DNA of 51,321 bases. Source: Vermamoeba vermiformis. Its lineage: Eukaryota > Tubulinea > Echinamoebida. Below the pieces are notes generated by a model. It was not told the origin of the DNA and made no database searches. It saw nothing but the letters and a program-made list of their open reading frames with translations. Position 1 is the stretch's first letter. Every line of letters begins with the position of its first letter. Positions 32,301-44,416 of the stretch are shown one piece after another. The position numbers and the translations under genes are program-made. The DNA is taken from assembly GCA_045837725.1 (NCBI GenBank), contig JBEWZL010000054.1, positions 1 to 51,321 of the forward strand. Reading direction: 5' to 3'.

Positions 32301-35201
32301 TCACTTCTTTATTTGCAACGAAGGACTTAATAACTCGCATTTCTTGATCTGTTCGCTTGAAAGTTTGTTGCATCCGCGGATCTCCATCGAGGTCAAGTGC
32401 TTACAATACATCCAAACATCGTCTAATAGGTCGTCATCTATTTCAGTAGCGCTAAAATTGACTAATTTAAGCATTTCGCATCCGTGCAGCACCGCTCTAA
32501 TACTTAAATTGGAAAGTTGCGTGCACGAGGCTGTTTCAAAGTTGGTCAATGGAGCACAAATTGACACGTATGATACACCTATATCGGATATATAAGGACA
32601 GTACGATACTGTTAGTGCCTGTAGCGAGTGACAGCAATCGATAATAGCCTAGTGATAATAAGTGTAAGCGTGAAATTGTGCCGGTTTTGAGCGGATCCAC
32701 AACGAAAAGAATTACCTTCAGACCAAGATCCGTTATTGACGACTCGGCTAAATTTAGCGACAAAATATAGTTTAAATTCCGCACTAAAGTAGTTATTCCG
32801 TCGTCGGTGATTAATTTGCAACCATTGGCGCTGTCAAAATAAGATCAGTAAAATGACACGATCCGGTGACACGTGTCAAACTTACGCGAGGGCTTTGAGC
32901 GAAGTAGCATATTTAGAAAGTGCTAATAAAGTCTTATCGCCTATATTAGAGCATCCTGATACTACTAGACTTCTCAGTGATGGCAAGAAGGGCGCTAGAT
33001 CTGCAAATTTTTCGTCGTTCAGATCCACATCTGGAACACATAATGTTTGAATCATCGTGCTTTCCTAATAAGGAAATTTTCAGATTGATTTACATTAGAA
33101 TTCGGTGAAGTGTTTGTACCCTGATGAATTCAAACGCATCTGTAGTGAGCTGATTATTACGCGACAATACTAATCGTTTCAAATTCTTCGCATGTTTCAA
33201 GTGCATTATGCCAGTGTTACTAATGTGAGAGCATAACGATGCGTCAAAACTGCAAAAATCAAATATTAATATTAATCCGGATCAGATCAAGATATTTTTC
33301 ACAACCGGATCGTTCGATATGCTCTTATTTTGATGTTCTATAATATATTATAAAGCACTTGATAGTTGACGATTAGTATTACCTGGTTAAATTAGGACAG
33401 CCCAAGACAATTTTTTCAATGGCTTCGTCGGATAAATTTTTGCACCAAGCGAGACTTAACGATTGTAACTTCTTCGGAATAAGATTGCCGTGAATATCAA
33501 TGTCTTGAACGGATCCTAATGTCTCGAATGCTTTTTCGGAAATTTCGTTGCACCCTGACAGATCTAGCACCAATAAATTTTTGCAATGTTTTGTTATTTC
33601 CTAATAGAGGAGTTAAATGATTCATTCAAATATAGTAACATATTATATACGCACATGTATTATTGCATCAGTCGGTGTTTTCCAGCTAACGTCAAGCTCA
33701 GTCAAGTTGCTCAAATATTTGATTGAATCTTGGATCGCGTCATTTTTTATCCTCGAACACCATCCTATTCTAAAAATAAACATATTAATACAATCAAACA
33801 TACATAATCGATTGAATTGGCATTTTAAATACTTACTTGAGCGTTTCTAAAGTAGATCCGCTCAACTCCGCTATTCGTCTTAAACCTTCACTATCTACAC
33901 CACACCTATTTCATATAATAAGTACATATCGATCATTAAAATGTAATATTATTGTTATTCTATCGTAGTGCTGACGTACCAGGAAATATCTACATAATTT
34001 AATTTACATGTTTTGGCCATTTCAATTAGCGGTTCTTTTTGCAGCATATTTACTTGACTAACATAGTTATATAATTAGTATGGGTTGAACAATAGTGCAT
34101 TGTTATTATAAATTGTTTACCTTAGAGTTATCGTTTGAATATTTGTACAGCTTTTAGCGAGTTTGACGAGTGAATTGTCAGTGACCAAATAATCATTGGC
34201 CAGAAATAATTCACACAGATTTGTACAGTGTTCTGCTAGTGCCTAAAAACAGAACATAAATTAGCTATAACCCTCGTCACATAATAAAAAATTATTGATT
34301 GTTATCTGGGTCCGATATTCGATCGTTAAAACGATCCTTTCAAGTCCAAAAAAATAATTCCAAATAAGGAAATTTCCTTATTGAGGGGGTGTGCAAAACG
34401 ACAAAGTGATGTACCTCGATCGAAGCACCAGTGATGGATTTACATTCGTCCAAGTGCAGCCGCGTCAATTGCGTGCAATTAGGTGCTATATAATTGACAA
34501 TACTATCATCGGTGATTTGAGTCTTGGAACAACCCAATGACGTCAAGTTCGTGGCTTGTTCGCCGAGACAGAACAACGTGTCATCACCCATCAAATGACA
34601 CATTGAAAAGTCAAAGTCGGCGAGGCCTATTAACGCTGATTGGTGGTCTTGACGAATCGTTTTGAATGCCTTGTCGGTCAGTCCAAAACAGTCGGTCACG
34701 TGCAGCTTTTGCAAAAATTTACAATGGATCAAGATCTGCAATAATGCTTCGTCGTCGAGAAAAAAGCATCGGGAGACTATGAAAGGTATTATAACATTAT
34801 AATAACACTATTATACATACAATTGAGGGTTTTGAACTCGTTAGCCAAGATCGGAATGGATAGGAATGTTTTTTTGGTTAGCCGGACGCACCCTATTTTT
34901 CAAATATTATAATGGCATATTACAGCAGCTAATTAAATAGAATTTCAACGTTTTGTAATTTTCAAAGCGCATGCGAATGTTATTTTTATTTTGTAAATTA
35001 ATTACCTCCAATTATCAACGATGAATAGCCATTGAATAAGAATTGTTGCATAACTTCATCTACTAAATTGCCTTTACTACATATATATCCTAGTAATCCC
35101 GATAGAACTGGCGTTGGAACTCTGCCTCGGACGTCAATCTGCCCTGAACACATTAGATCTCCAACAAGTTTCGTGCATAATTGTGATAATGAAAATGCCA
35201 T
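32301..35201 (-). CDS. RNI-type leucine-rich-repeat protein with N-terminal BC-box, 657 residues
   Basis: Twelve exons: 35201-35006, 34892-34821, 34776-34415, 34242-34121, 34057-33980, 33905-33837, 33769-33655, 33600-33383, 33249-33120, 33064-32886, 32830-32716 and 32618-32301. At residues 4-13 the N-terminus reads SLSQLCTKLV, an exact fit to the elongin BC-box pattern S/T-L-x-x-x-C-x-x-x-hydrophobic. GRVPTPVLSGLLGYI follows, resembling the CUL2-box region of ZYG11/ZER1 proteins. From residue about 90 to the end run some 20 cysteine-containing LRRs of the RNI/AMN1 kind (LQKLHVTDCFGLTDKAF, LTRLHLDECKSITGASIE, LVLDLSGCNEISEKAF, LTSMEIRGCNKLSSEQI). The protein is probably a substrate receptor of an elongin-cullin ubiquitin ligase (inference). 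The many small exons follow single repeats. No F-box is visible. Confidence 0.88.
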
Positions 35202-35330
35202 GTTAGTACATGTCTTGGATCGATAATTAAAATATTAAAACGTTAGGCACTGAAGTTTAAATTTTTTTTTTTTTCAAAGTCAAACCCGCTTTATTTCTAC
35301 AAAAAGACTATTTCTTGCTCGAATTCGATT

Positions 35331-36524
35331 CTATTTTGATATTATAATACTTGACGGCATTAGCTGCCTTGTAACTTCGATAATGTTGTCGTCGACAGCA
35401 TTCCCTGCTAGTTTCAAACACGACAAGCGCGTGAGTATCGTCCAATATGCGCAGTTCATGTTGGGTTTGTCAAACGACTTAAAAAACAACAAACTCAACT
35501 TGGTCAGTCGCGACAGTTCGCTGAGCTTGATGTACGCATCGGCACTCGTTGGGGCGTTGATATTGAGGTGTTGCAGCGCTGAAAGACGAAACACGGGACT
35601 CGGATCTGGAGCTATGTAGGCAGCGAGGTACGTCAGAGTCGAGCTCCATTGAAGAGGAAAGCTATCCAATTCGAGTCTGGCAATGTGAATATGTTGCAGT
35701 GCTGTCATTGTGACCAGTTTCTTGTCGCAGGGCAATGGATAATCTTCGCTGATCAGCGCGGTCAAGTTGTGCAGATTCGTAATCGAATTCGTACACGTAT
35801 CGCTTTCGTAGATATTGAAGGACATATACTTCAACTGAGTATGCCGGCACAGTTCTTCAAAATCTGCGTCACTCATTTTGGAAACACGGAAAGTGAGGGA
35901 CGTCAAACTAGTTAGATGCGTCATCGAATCTGCGTGGGTGAAGGTCTCGATACACGGAAGCTCCAATACCTGCAATTTGACAAACTGTGTAATGCATCTC
36001 GCGTCGAAATCTTCCGTGCGGAACACTAGCGCTGTTAGAAAGACCCCTTGGTAATTGGAAAGAACCGCCGGATTTACCCTTGCTGTCAGTTCTCGGAGCA
36101 ACGGAAAGTTTGATAGCAGGTTCGTACGAGCTGATTTATAATAATATCCGCCTTCTGTCGTCAGTGACAGGAGATTTGTCAAGCGAAGCAGGCTGGTGAG
36201 ATAGCTTCTTTCTCTGGCGTGTTCGACATCGAAGTAATCCAGCTTCGTTACTTTGTTGACGTCCAAATTCACGATTCCTCGAGCCATTCCTGGTGGCAAT
36301 CCTCCATGCAGCCTGGTCATCAAGCTCCAAAGATCTCTCTCTTTGAAATAATGACATGTATTTGTCAAGCTGTATATACTGTCGATCTCTAAATAATCCA
36401 ATATGTCGCCTAATATATCTCGGGGAATATTGTGAAGCAGACAAACAGCGTGGATCGAAAAAGGTTGATGATCTGTTTTGAGTTTCTTTCGAGGCGGCTC
36501 CAATAAATACGATTCCTCATCCAT
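35331..36524 (-). CDS. F-box/LRR protein, 397 residues, single exon
   Basis: An uninterrupted ORF from ATG 36524. After a short polar leader with a basic patch (PPRKKLKTD), residues about 30-72 form an F-box (IPRDILGDILDYLEIDSIYS, then CHYFKERDLWSLM). The rest consists of irregular leucine-rich segments (LLRLTNLLSLTTEG, LLSNFPLLRELTARVNP, FVKLQVLELPCIETF, LTSLTSLTFRVSKM, LTKLSLLFF, LTRLSCLKLAGNAV). F-box/LRR proteins recruit substrates to SCF (Skp1-Cullin1) ubiquitin ligases. That it is intronless while both flanking LRR genes have nine to twelve exons is unusual here and could mean a retroposed or recently expanded copy; no poly(A) remnant is evident. Long antisense ORFs in the same span are shadows. 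Confidence 0.85.
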   Translation of the reverse strand: MDEESYLLEPPRKKLKTDHQPFSIHAVCLLHNIPRDILGDILDYLEIDSIYSLTNTCHYFKERDLWSLMTRLHGGLPPGMARGIVNLDVNKVTKLDYFDVEHARERSYLTSLLRLTNLLSLTTEGGYYYKSARTNLLSNFPLLRELTARVNPAVLSNYQGVFLTALVFRTEDFDARCITQFVKLQVLELPCIETFTHADSMTHLTSLTSLTFRVSKMSDADFEELCRHTQLKYMSFNIYESDTCTNSITNLHNLTALISEDYPLPCDKKLVTMTALQHIHIARLELDSFPLQWSSTLTYLAAYIAPDPSPVFRLSALQHLNINAPTSADAYIKLSELSRLTKLSLLFFKSFDKPNMNCAYWTILTRLSCLKLAGNAVDDNIIEVTRQLMPSSIIISK

Positions 36525-37196
36525 ATCTTCATAAATAATTGATTTGTTATTTTTGTGTTTATTTTATGATTATTGATTTGTGGTTTCGGATTGTTAATGT
36601 TGGAACAATCACTGAAGTTTAAATTTGGCGGGGGAAATCTCTCGTTACCCAGTTTTCATTTTTTAATTCACATGCATCACCATATCTCTATAATATTAAA
36701 CGATCTGTAATTTGAGCGTATGAATCAAAATAATTGGAGCAGAAGTACTTCGTTGCCAGATTTGATCTGGTATTATCTTTGGCAAAGAAACCAACTTCTT
36801 GGCGCCAAAATAAGAACATAATTATTACAGAGAAATCCTGAAGTTTGGAGGATAAATACATTAGTCTCGGAAATGCGGCTGGATTGGAAAATCGGCCGAT
36901 TATTTTATTGTCCTACCGCGTTTCGGTATGACACCATTTAGGAAATTAATTACGTTTTTATAGTAACGATTATGCGGCAGCAGTGAATGACTTGCAGTTG
37001 AGACGATAGACAGGTAAGCAAACTACACTGCGATTGATTCTAGATTATGAACTGACGCAATGTTTAGACTATGGACGATATCGTTACTTTATTAGAAATG
37101 TCGTCGTAAAGCAAATAAAATCTCACAAGGTTTACGTTTTTTCCTCAACCCAAAACCTAACCCTAAATATTTGAAAATCGAACGAATCTAGTTTTA
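36525..37196. other. 672-base spacer between two F-box/LRR genes
   Basis: Promoter of the 397-residue F-box gene and 3' end of the next minus-strand gene. It contains a short telomere-like stretch, AACCTAACCCTAAA, near 37148-37166. No ORF with coding character seen. Confidence 0.35.
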
Positions 37197-39360
37197 TTAA
37201 GAAAGGAGATCCCTAGTGATCTTAATATAATTTAAGTGCTTGACTTGCATCGATGAATTCAATGCTTGTTCGAAATATGTAGCACCAGGACCGCCAAGTA
37301 ATAGTCGTTTTAACGATTTGAACTCCTCTTTAACATGCCGCGGAAAAACTTCCCAGTAGGAATATGGAACTTCGCTGAAAACAGTTGCAAGTACGTTCAA
37401 TTTGAGCACTTCCAAATTAGGAATGTGCTTTATTCCGCTGAACCACAGTACTTCTTTGTTGTGGATGGGTTGAAACGGCTATGAGATTGCAAAATTTAGC
37501 GTCGAAAGTCTTACACAATAATACTTACTGCTATGGTCAATTCTTTTAATGCACTCAATTTGCCCCAAGTCGTAGATCCAATCGTGACCGAATCCGGTTT
37601 GAAAACGACAAGTTTTTTCAAATGCTTGAGCTTAGTCAATGCACCTAATACCCCATTGGTCACTAACAAACCGGGCAATCGCAAGTCCGTCAAGTTTGGA
37701 TTGGCTTGAATGACCTCAATAATGTGTACGCTTGGCGGTATTTCTGACTCAAATTTCTTCAAAATTTTGTGTTCGATAAGCTCTTGCGCATCGATTCTAA
37801 ATTAATTCTAAAGATTAATAAGAAGTTTAAGGGACGATGGCGATTTACTAATTGCAATGCGGAAAATTGGTACGTAATTTCTACAAAAATGTTCGTCGCT
37901 TAAGTTCGATAAACATTTTCTCAATAGTGAAATATAAGTTAAATATAATAATATAAGTTATATTATTATAGTAATTCATATTACCTGTTGATGCTGAGCT
38001 CTTCAAGCTTCGGAAAGAGTTTCAAAGAAAATACAATGTCTGGTGAGCCAAGGAAAATCTTCAGCGACTTCAAATTCTTAATATCCGCTGTAATTACATA
38101 GTTAATGCAAATTACACGTAAAATGTCTGGTTCGATTGAAAATTAACTTACGCCAAAGGGTGGATCCGACAAAACCAGGTTCGGCCGAGAATGACAGGTG
38201 CGTCAAACTGATAATCGGATAATATTAGTGCCATACCTAATTTAATTAAGTTGCTTACTTTGGTCTATTTCCGAGTATTAAGCTGTCAAGAGGACCACCA
38301 ACGCTTAGTCTTTCCAAATAAGGCAAGCAGCCGGACAGATCCAGGTTCCTCACCTTGTCTATATAATGGCATTCAAAGCGTCTGAGATTAACGAATCTAA
38401 ATATTAATTTGTCAATATTATTAATTAACTTAATTATTAAAACGTGGGCGAACGAATCCGTTGTAAAATTAATGTTGAACTCACTCAGTTTAAAATGGCC
38501 TTACCTTTTGATTTCATTGAGAGCGATGCTATTTGTATAAACTAATGTCGTAATATTATCTGCAATTAAGCACCCTCGTTCCATTAAAGCCTGGAACACC
38601 GCCTCACCTCCTCTGTATTCGCGTAAAGGCAATGCTTCACCGGTTATTTGGTCCAAATGATTGCCTAATCGGAAATTATTGATCTCTCCTTGATCAAATC
38701 CTCGGATATCAAGTGCGAGCAGCGACGGTAATTTACGAACTGAAAAGAATAAGTTAAGTTGCGGATGGAGATCGTCAACTCGATTAAAAGCTTACCAAAC
38801 TCCTTAAATGAAACTCGCGTCAATCGCTTGCAATTTTTCATGCGCAAAACTTGAAGATTCGGAGTCTTAGCAAGGATCTGTTGGAACAGTGCGTTTGTCA
38901 TCTTGTCGCAGTTTGAAATGTCTGGGCAAAATTAAATCAGCTCATCATAAGATAGTTCTTATGAGTCGTTAAAATAAGTTTTACAGTGTCTATGCAATTA
39001 GTATAGCTACATACCGAGTTCTAAGAGGTACTGTAATCGATCTGCAGGTAACGCCAAGAAAGAGTGATAATTTAGTTTGTTATCGTATTTCAGCGTTAAT
39101 TTTGACCAAGAATAATATACCAGCTCTTGAAACAATTTGTTGGCAAATAATAACCCTCGAATATCATTTTTCGTTTCTAATCCGGCAATTATTTGACACA
39201 AAACTTCATTTGGCAAATTTTGGAGCCTAATAATAATTATTATTATTATTATACTGATTTAAAGCCATTTATATTATTAATAAATAATGCCTGCAAGAAA
39301 TAAAGACTCAAAATTTAGATTATTTCCTTACCTGATATCGTGCTCCCTATCGTGCTCCAT
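37197..39360 (-). CDS. F-box/LRR protein, 482 residues
   Basis: Nine exons: 39360-39332, 39226-39015, 38921-38796, 38739-38505, 38396-38259, 38207-38152, 38087-37985, 37796-37529 and 37478-37197. A ten-residue first exon (MEHDREHDIR) leads into the F-box at residues about 10-55 (LQNLPNEVLCQIIAGLETKN, LLFANKLFQELVYYSW). LRR segments follow (LFQQILAKTPNLQVLRMKNC, LPSLLALDIRGFD, VRNLDLSGCLPYLERLSVG, LTHLSFSAEPG, KNLKSLKIFLGSPDIVF, NLTDLRLPGLLVTN, LKHLKKLVVF). The predicted role is an SCF substrate receptor. It shares plan and strand with the two preceding LRR genes, but the LRR sequences are clearly different, so any duplication is old. The small first exon rests on a good donor (AG before gtaagg) and frame agreement. 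Confidence 0.85.
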
Positions 39361-39933
39361 AAGCAGGCTTGACCAAGCAATACTAATAGTAATATAGTGT
39401 GCTGTGACGAGTTTTTTTACAAACCGAGCAGATTTCTGACTTGAACGTCGGCCGAGAATTCACAAATCAGATAAAATTCAGAAAAGCCACGACGAGTTCA
39501 TCTTAAGATGAATATTCATTCATTTTTCATACATTGTGGTAAGCTTGTAATCACAACCGCTTTACTTCGACTTTTTTTGTGAAACTAAATTATCCGATTA
39601 TGACGGGGTACACTTTCTCAATACGCAGCTGGAGTAGAATCAAACAGAGATAGATAATTTTCTCTCCGTGGAACAACCCAATTGCACAGGGTAAAAAGAT
39701 GTCGAATATTGACGGCCTCAACCACTGCTGCCCCAGGAGGTCCAAAGGAGACCCGCAAGGCCCACCAACAGCGGGCAAGGCAGACAAGGCGGATAAAACT
39801 ACCTCTCCAAAGAGCAGTAGCACTAAACCCCAGAAGTGATTGGCGACAAGCGACAGCCCAAGCCCACGACTCTGGCAATAATCAGTGTTAAATGGTAAAT
39901 TCGATTTTATACAAATAGATACATACAGAACAA
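39361..39933. other. 573-base spacer, mostly without recognised content
   Basis: Promoter side of the 482-residue F-box/LRR gene and 3' end of the UNC93-like gene. It includes one short plus-strand ORF (39699-39839, listed separately) and an AT-rich left half. Confidence 0.35.
39699..39839 (+). CDS. Possible 46-residue Pro/Lys/Ser-rich microprotein
   Basis: An ATG ORF lying antisense to no other gene. It starts MSNIDGLNHCCPRRSKGDPQ and ends KSSSTKPQK. Local composition is richer in G+C and purines than the flanks, as in exons here. No homology recognised. It could be a real small gene, part of an unrecognised spliced gene, or chance. Confidence 0.25.
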   Translation: MSNIDGLNHCCPRRSKGDPQGPPTAGKADKADKTTSPKSSSTKPQK

Positions 39934-42050
39934 TTATACTACAATAGGTGTGCTTGCTGGGAAGGGTACTGAAGCCAGCTCTAATGACGAAGAAGACTCC
40001 GAGGCTTCAACGGGAGCCTCTTGTCTGTGCGGATGCCACGTGGCAGGAGAATCAGGAATAGTTTTCTTAGCGGCAGTAGGTGTCATAGGAACAGCGCTCT
40101 TACGCAGGATAGGTGTCGGCATGGCAATAGTCGTCTTAACTTCTTCAATTTCTTCGATCGGTTCTTTGTCAAGACTTTTGTAACGGAGATCCGCGATCAT
40201 AATTGAAATGAAGGAGCAAACAGTAGCACCGGCCATAATATAGCTTTGAACGAAATAAGAAGTATGCGGGCCTATGAAGAACATCATAGCAACGCTGAGC
40301 GCCTGGCAAAATCTGAAGGCGCCAAAAGCTGCTTCGACTTTGCTGGGGAAGTAGTTGCTAATACTAACAAATAATATGGTAGTATAGCCTGCGTCTACTA
40401 AGCCCAAAACTGCGGCTATAATGAAGAACGAAGCGACGAATCCGTGCAAGGTATCTAACGGAATTGTTACTAGAGTGATGATGACCCCGGCCAATGCAGA
40501 AGTTGATAGTATCATCATATTTCTGCAGCCCATTTTCTTGATGATTTTGCCAAAGACCAAAGACATGATCGCATCCGCTGCACCAAAGGCAGCCATAACC
40601 CAACCGATCCATGATTTGCCGAGAACAGATGTAAACGTCGAAAACGCGAACGCTTGCCTATGGAGGGGCATTAGCTATGGCATTAGGTTGATTAAGCGAT
40701 ACTTACAAAATTCCGTTTTGGATCCAGAATACCATCAAAAATAAGGCGCCTTTGTTGCTCATAAGAATAAAGCTCGTAAATACTCTCTTGACTATCTTCC
40801 TTCTCCTTTCTTTCTTAGCGAGTTCGCTGTCAATATCGATCTTATCGGCGTTCATTCGAGCCTTTTCTTTTTTTGCTTGCTCGATCTCCTCTTGAGTTGA
40901 CAAAGGAGGTGTTCTATAAGCATGATTAATAAGGTACTAATATAATACACGCAAAATATACGTACACCACAAATAGGATCGTTGTTAGGCCCAAGAAAGA
41001 GATTCCAGTAAATACAACGAAGAGCATCTGCGTGCTCAAAGTTCCAAGCATGATGATAGTCGCGGCAATAATATTACCAACTACTGAACTTGCTTGATGG
41101 AACAAGAAGAACTATTAAGAGAATTAAATTAGTACTCACAAATCGAAATTTCTTGTCAGATCGGGATCTTACCAAACCGCTATTTCTGCCAACTTGACCA
41201 GGAGATGAAATATGTACAACAAATGACTTGATATAAACCGTTAATCAATAAGGAACCATCGAATAAGTCTAATTTGATATACGTACCGACTGGGAGTTCC
41301 ATAATAATCCTCCGCCAATTCCGCAAAAAGCAGCGGCAGTCATCAACAGCGCGGGAATAGGATTGATATTAGATGCCAAATAAAATATATACAGCGAGCA
41401 TCCAATCACTAAGCACCATCTAATAAGGAAATATACGTCAGTCACTGCCACATCCAAAACCAATTCTACTTCAAATATTATTAATGAGCTTGTAAATTAT
41501 GATACTTACTTTTCTCTAATAAATTTTACAAAAATTGGAGCAAATGCGTTCGAGAAAGCATTTGTAATGTACAAAACTGCTAGACTCCAAGATCCAGCTT
41601 CGCCGCCAATCGTGCCTTGAAGATTCTGCAACAATCAGGTTAGCCAATGGTATGTACTGTCACTATAGTATATTGTCCGAATATGTAAGGGTTCAAAAAT
41701 GAAATCAATAGACTTCTCTATTTGTTGCGAAAAACATTAACCGTCAGAACTGTAAAGGGAAGTAGATTCGCTCAAAATAATTCATTCGCGCTAAAACTAT
41801 TGATGTTATAGCGTTGAAAACGAATTTGTAGTGGATCTGTCAGACTTACTTGAGCAGCGTTGAATGCGCAGAACAGGAAAAAGAAACCAATACCTAGGAG
41901 AGCTGTGTAACCTTTTTCATAGGACATGCAAGATAAGAATCTTTTGGGCGTATGAGCACGCTTGGGCGGTTTGATAGCGACGGCCTGCTTGAAGTACGAT
42001 CGAGGCTTGATCGGCTCTTGAGAAATCGCCAAAAGATCCACCGTGCTCAT
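39934..42050 (-). CDS. UNC93-like major facilitator family membrane protein, 526 residues
   Basis: Seven exons: 42050-41850, 41625-41510, 41419-41287, 41226-41173, 41111-40966, 40913-40707 and 40657-39934. A cytosolic N-terminus of about 45 basic residues precedes the UNC-93 signature (LLGIGFFFLFCAFNAAQNLQ, GSWSLAVLYITNAFSN, GGGLLWNSQSSFV, NSGLFFLFHQASSVVGNII). A charged central loop (EEIEQAKKEKARMNADKID) separates two bundles of about six helices. The second half has GWVMAAFGAADAIMSLVFGK, with the MFS-type loop KIIKKMGCR. The C-terminal 85 residues are cytosolic and Thr/Pro/Ser-rich. The family includes potassium-channel regulators and UNC93B1, a trafficking partner of nucleic-acid-sensing receptors; transport substrates are mostly unknown. 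The gene is complete and typical in length. Confidence 0.9.
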
Positions 42051-42652
42051 CGTATGTGGTTTCTAGTCCGCTAAAATTATATAACTGATTTGTTCAGTCG
42101 ACAAATTATCCTTTTATATTTTTGAAATTGAAGCAAATTTCTAGATCGGAAAAAAAGTTTTGTATTCATTAACCAGAACGGTTTTCTGTGTTTTTTAGAA
42201 AGCGAATCTTGTTAATATATCGAGTATACCTTGATGATTACGCATACTAAACAAATTTAAGTACTTGATTGGAGTTTGTAAGACGATCGGAATTAAAAGC
42301 GGAAATTGTGCTTCTTATTGTCGCAAGAAAACCACTCTAATTTGCGCGAAATGAATATCAATTCCATAAAAAGCCGTTTTTGATTGATCTATGCTTATGT
42401 GATTGAATGGCAGCGGTATTATTTAATTTGAAGGCTACGTAGAGAAATTGAGACCTTTGCCACATAACCAAAAAACACAAAACATCATCTTCTCATTTAA
42501 AATAGATTAATTTGGTACATAAATCACATCTAGGTAATAATTTGCGTTCAATTAAACGACGTTTTTGGATGCGTGTACCGAAACAATACTAACAAAAATT
42601 ACGCTCGTATTAAAATTAATTATACTAAATTGCTTATGTTATTGAATAGTAA
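42051..42652. other. 602-base spacer
   Basis: Promoter of the UNC93-like gene and 3' end of the DUF1152-like gene. AT-rich. No ORF, repeat or RNA recognised. Confidence 0.35.
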
Positions 42653-44416
42653 TTACATGGGTAACTCAACGCGCTTACGTTGCTTGTCTCTAGGTATGTT
42701 GGCTTGGTGGTTGTGTATCACGCGGCTGACATCGTTGTACGTCTTAGTATCAGATAACTTCTCCAAATAACCGTTGTTTTTAGCTACGTGCTTCAACTTG
42801 AAGCACCAGTATTGCGACATCAAAGCGTTGATGAACAGCTTGGATCCGCGGGTTCTGAAAGCAACACAAAAAAGTGGTTAAAATTCGCATCAAATGAATT
42901 CACAAATCATATTAGGTAATTTGATGGGTTATATACGGGCGTAATAATGGAACGCGGAGCAATTAGCCACAACATAATATAAGAAAATAACCAAATTTGG
43001 CAAAAGGTTATTCCGTCGCTAGTTACGCCGGTTTGTGTTTTAGCCAATATAATCTCAAATCAATTGGTACCTGTCAGTAACGTGATAATTGCCAAACTTT
43101 CCGTCGACAGCAGACAAAATACTTGAATTCACAATTGACGGGTAATCCATCTTCCTGAAGCAAAACTCGCTGATCTCCTTGTACTTCTCAGCTTCTGGTG
43201 ACTCTCGCATCACTTGCATAGTGCCGAGGAAGCCGCCCTTAAGTAACATATACTATATTAGTATCGTTATGATTAGACCATATGAGGCCAGACTTACGTC
43301 AGAAATGATTTTCGCAACATTTTCCAAAAATAACGCGTGACTAACACCATGGAAGCTGCAAGCGGAATTAATATTTAAAATGGCTGTATATAATACTGGA
43401 ATGCTTACGTATCAATACCAAAGCCAATTGCAACCAAATATTTGTTCTTGACTGATTTAACTTTATGAACAGCCGCGATCGAGGCACCATCTTCAATAGG
43501 TGTTCCCAGCCTACCACAACGTACTGTTAGTAATATATTCTATGTTGTTCTCGAAAAGGGCAATGCGGTAACTTACTGGGCCTCGTCACCGAACATCAAC
43601 GAATCTGTTCCTCCATCCGCCTAAAAAATATCAGCACGGATTAGATGACATCTATTAGCGTAATATATAATCTCACGCGTCTTGTTTTAGTCATTTACGA
43701 CTCATAGGACCCTTACCAAGATGATAGTATCGATGTTCAGCATGTCGATGAGGGTCTCATACGCCGTGGTCAATGGCTTGACACCAGCATTGTTTCGCTC
43801 AAATGTGTACACGCACACGTCATCGCCTTCGTTCTTTTTGATCCACTCGCACAGATAACGTTCGGGGAAATAAGCCAACGGCGCACAAGGCGTGTCTCCC
43901 TTGACCTTGTAGCAGATCGTGTCTCCAATCTGCTCTGCCTTCATCAATGAGGTGACTGTATATAAAGTCGTAAGAAATTATGTAAATAATCATAGCGGTA
44001 ACCGTAGGCGAACGGATCAGGTGCTACGAGCGAGCCTGGACCCGCTGCTATTTGCGAGGCGTCATACTTTCGGTGAACGAGTAATTTGCCAGAGTAACAT
44101 TGTATTTATCTTTTAGTGCATAATAGAGAGGCAAACCAGCGTAAATGTCGTAACCACCGCCGCTAAGAACAATTATCAATTATTTCTTAAAATATCAAAT
44201 AGGCGTAATAAAATCGCAGTTTAGCGTCAAATAATTGTCAATATTATTGGAGAATTTATTGTATATTAAAACGCACGATTTACAATAATAAATAAAGACT
44301 TACCAGCCAGCGAGCAAAATGTTTTTGGCTTGCTTGCGTTCAAGTTCAGCAAAGAAAGGTACTTCATACAATCTGAACTGACCAGCAGCTTGTTTATCGC
44401 TCTTCTTGCCTTCCAT
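42653..44416 (-). CDS. DUF1152-like protein, 339 residues
   Basis: Eight exons: 44416-44304, 44162-44068, 43955-43717, 43620-43577, 43510-43409, 43355-43298, 43237-43071 and 42854-42653. The N-terminal motif ILLAGCGGGYDIYAGLPLYY, then VTLANYSFTE, resembles the nucleotide- or cofactor-binding start of DUF1152. Other hallmarks are DTIILADGGTDSLMFGDEAQ, LGTPIEDGASIAAV, LVAIGFGIDTFHGVSHALF and the C-terminal RTRGSKLFINALMSQYWCFK. The D-GG-DS-M-GDE box is typical. The biochemical role of this family is not established; glycine-rich and acidic motifs suggest an enzyme that binds nucleotide or metal. It is divergent from the UBX gene across a 355-base promoter carrying a 13-base palindrome arm pair. 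The exon 2 donor (GAA A before gtatga) was chosen to keep frame. Confidence 0.82.
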
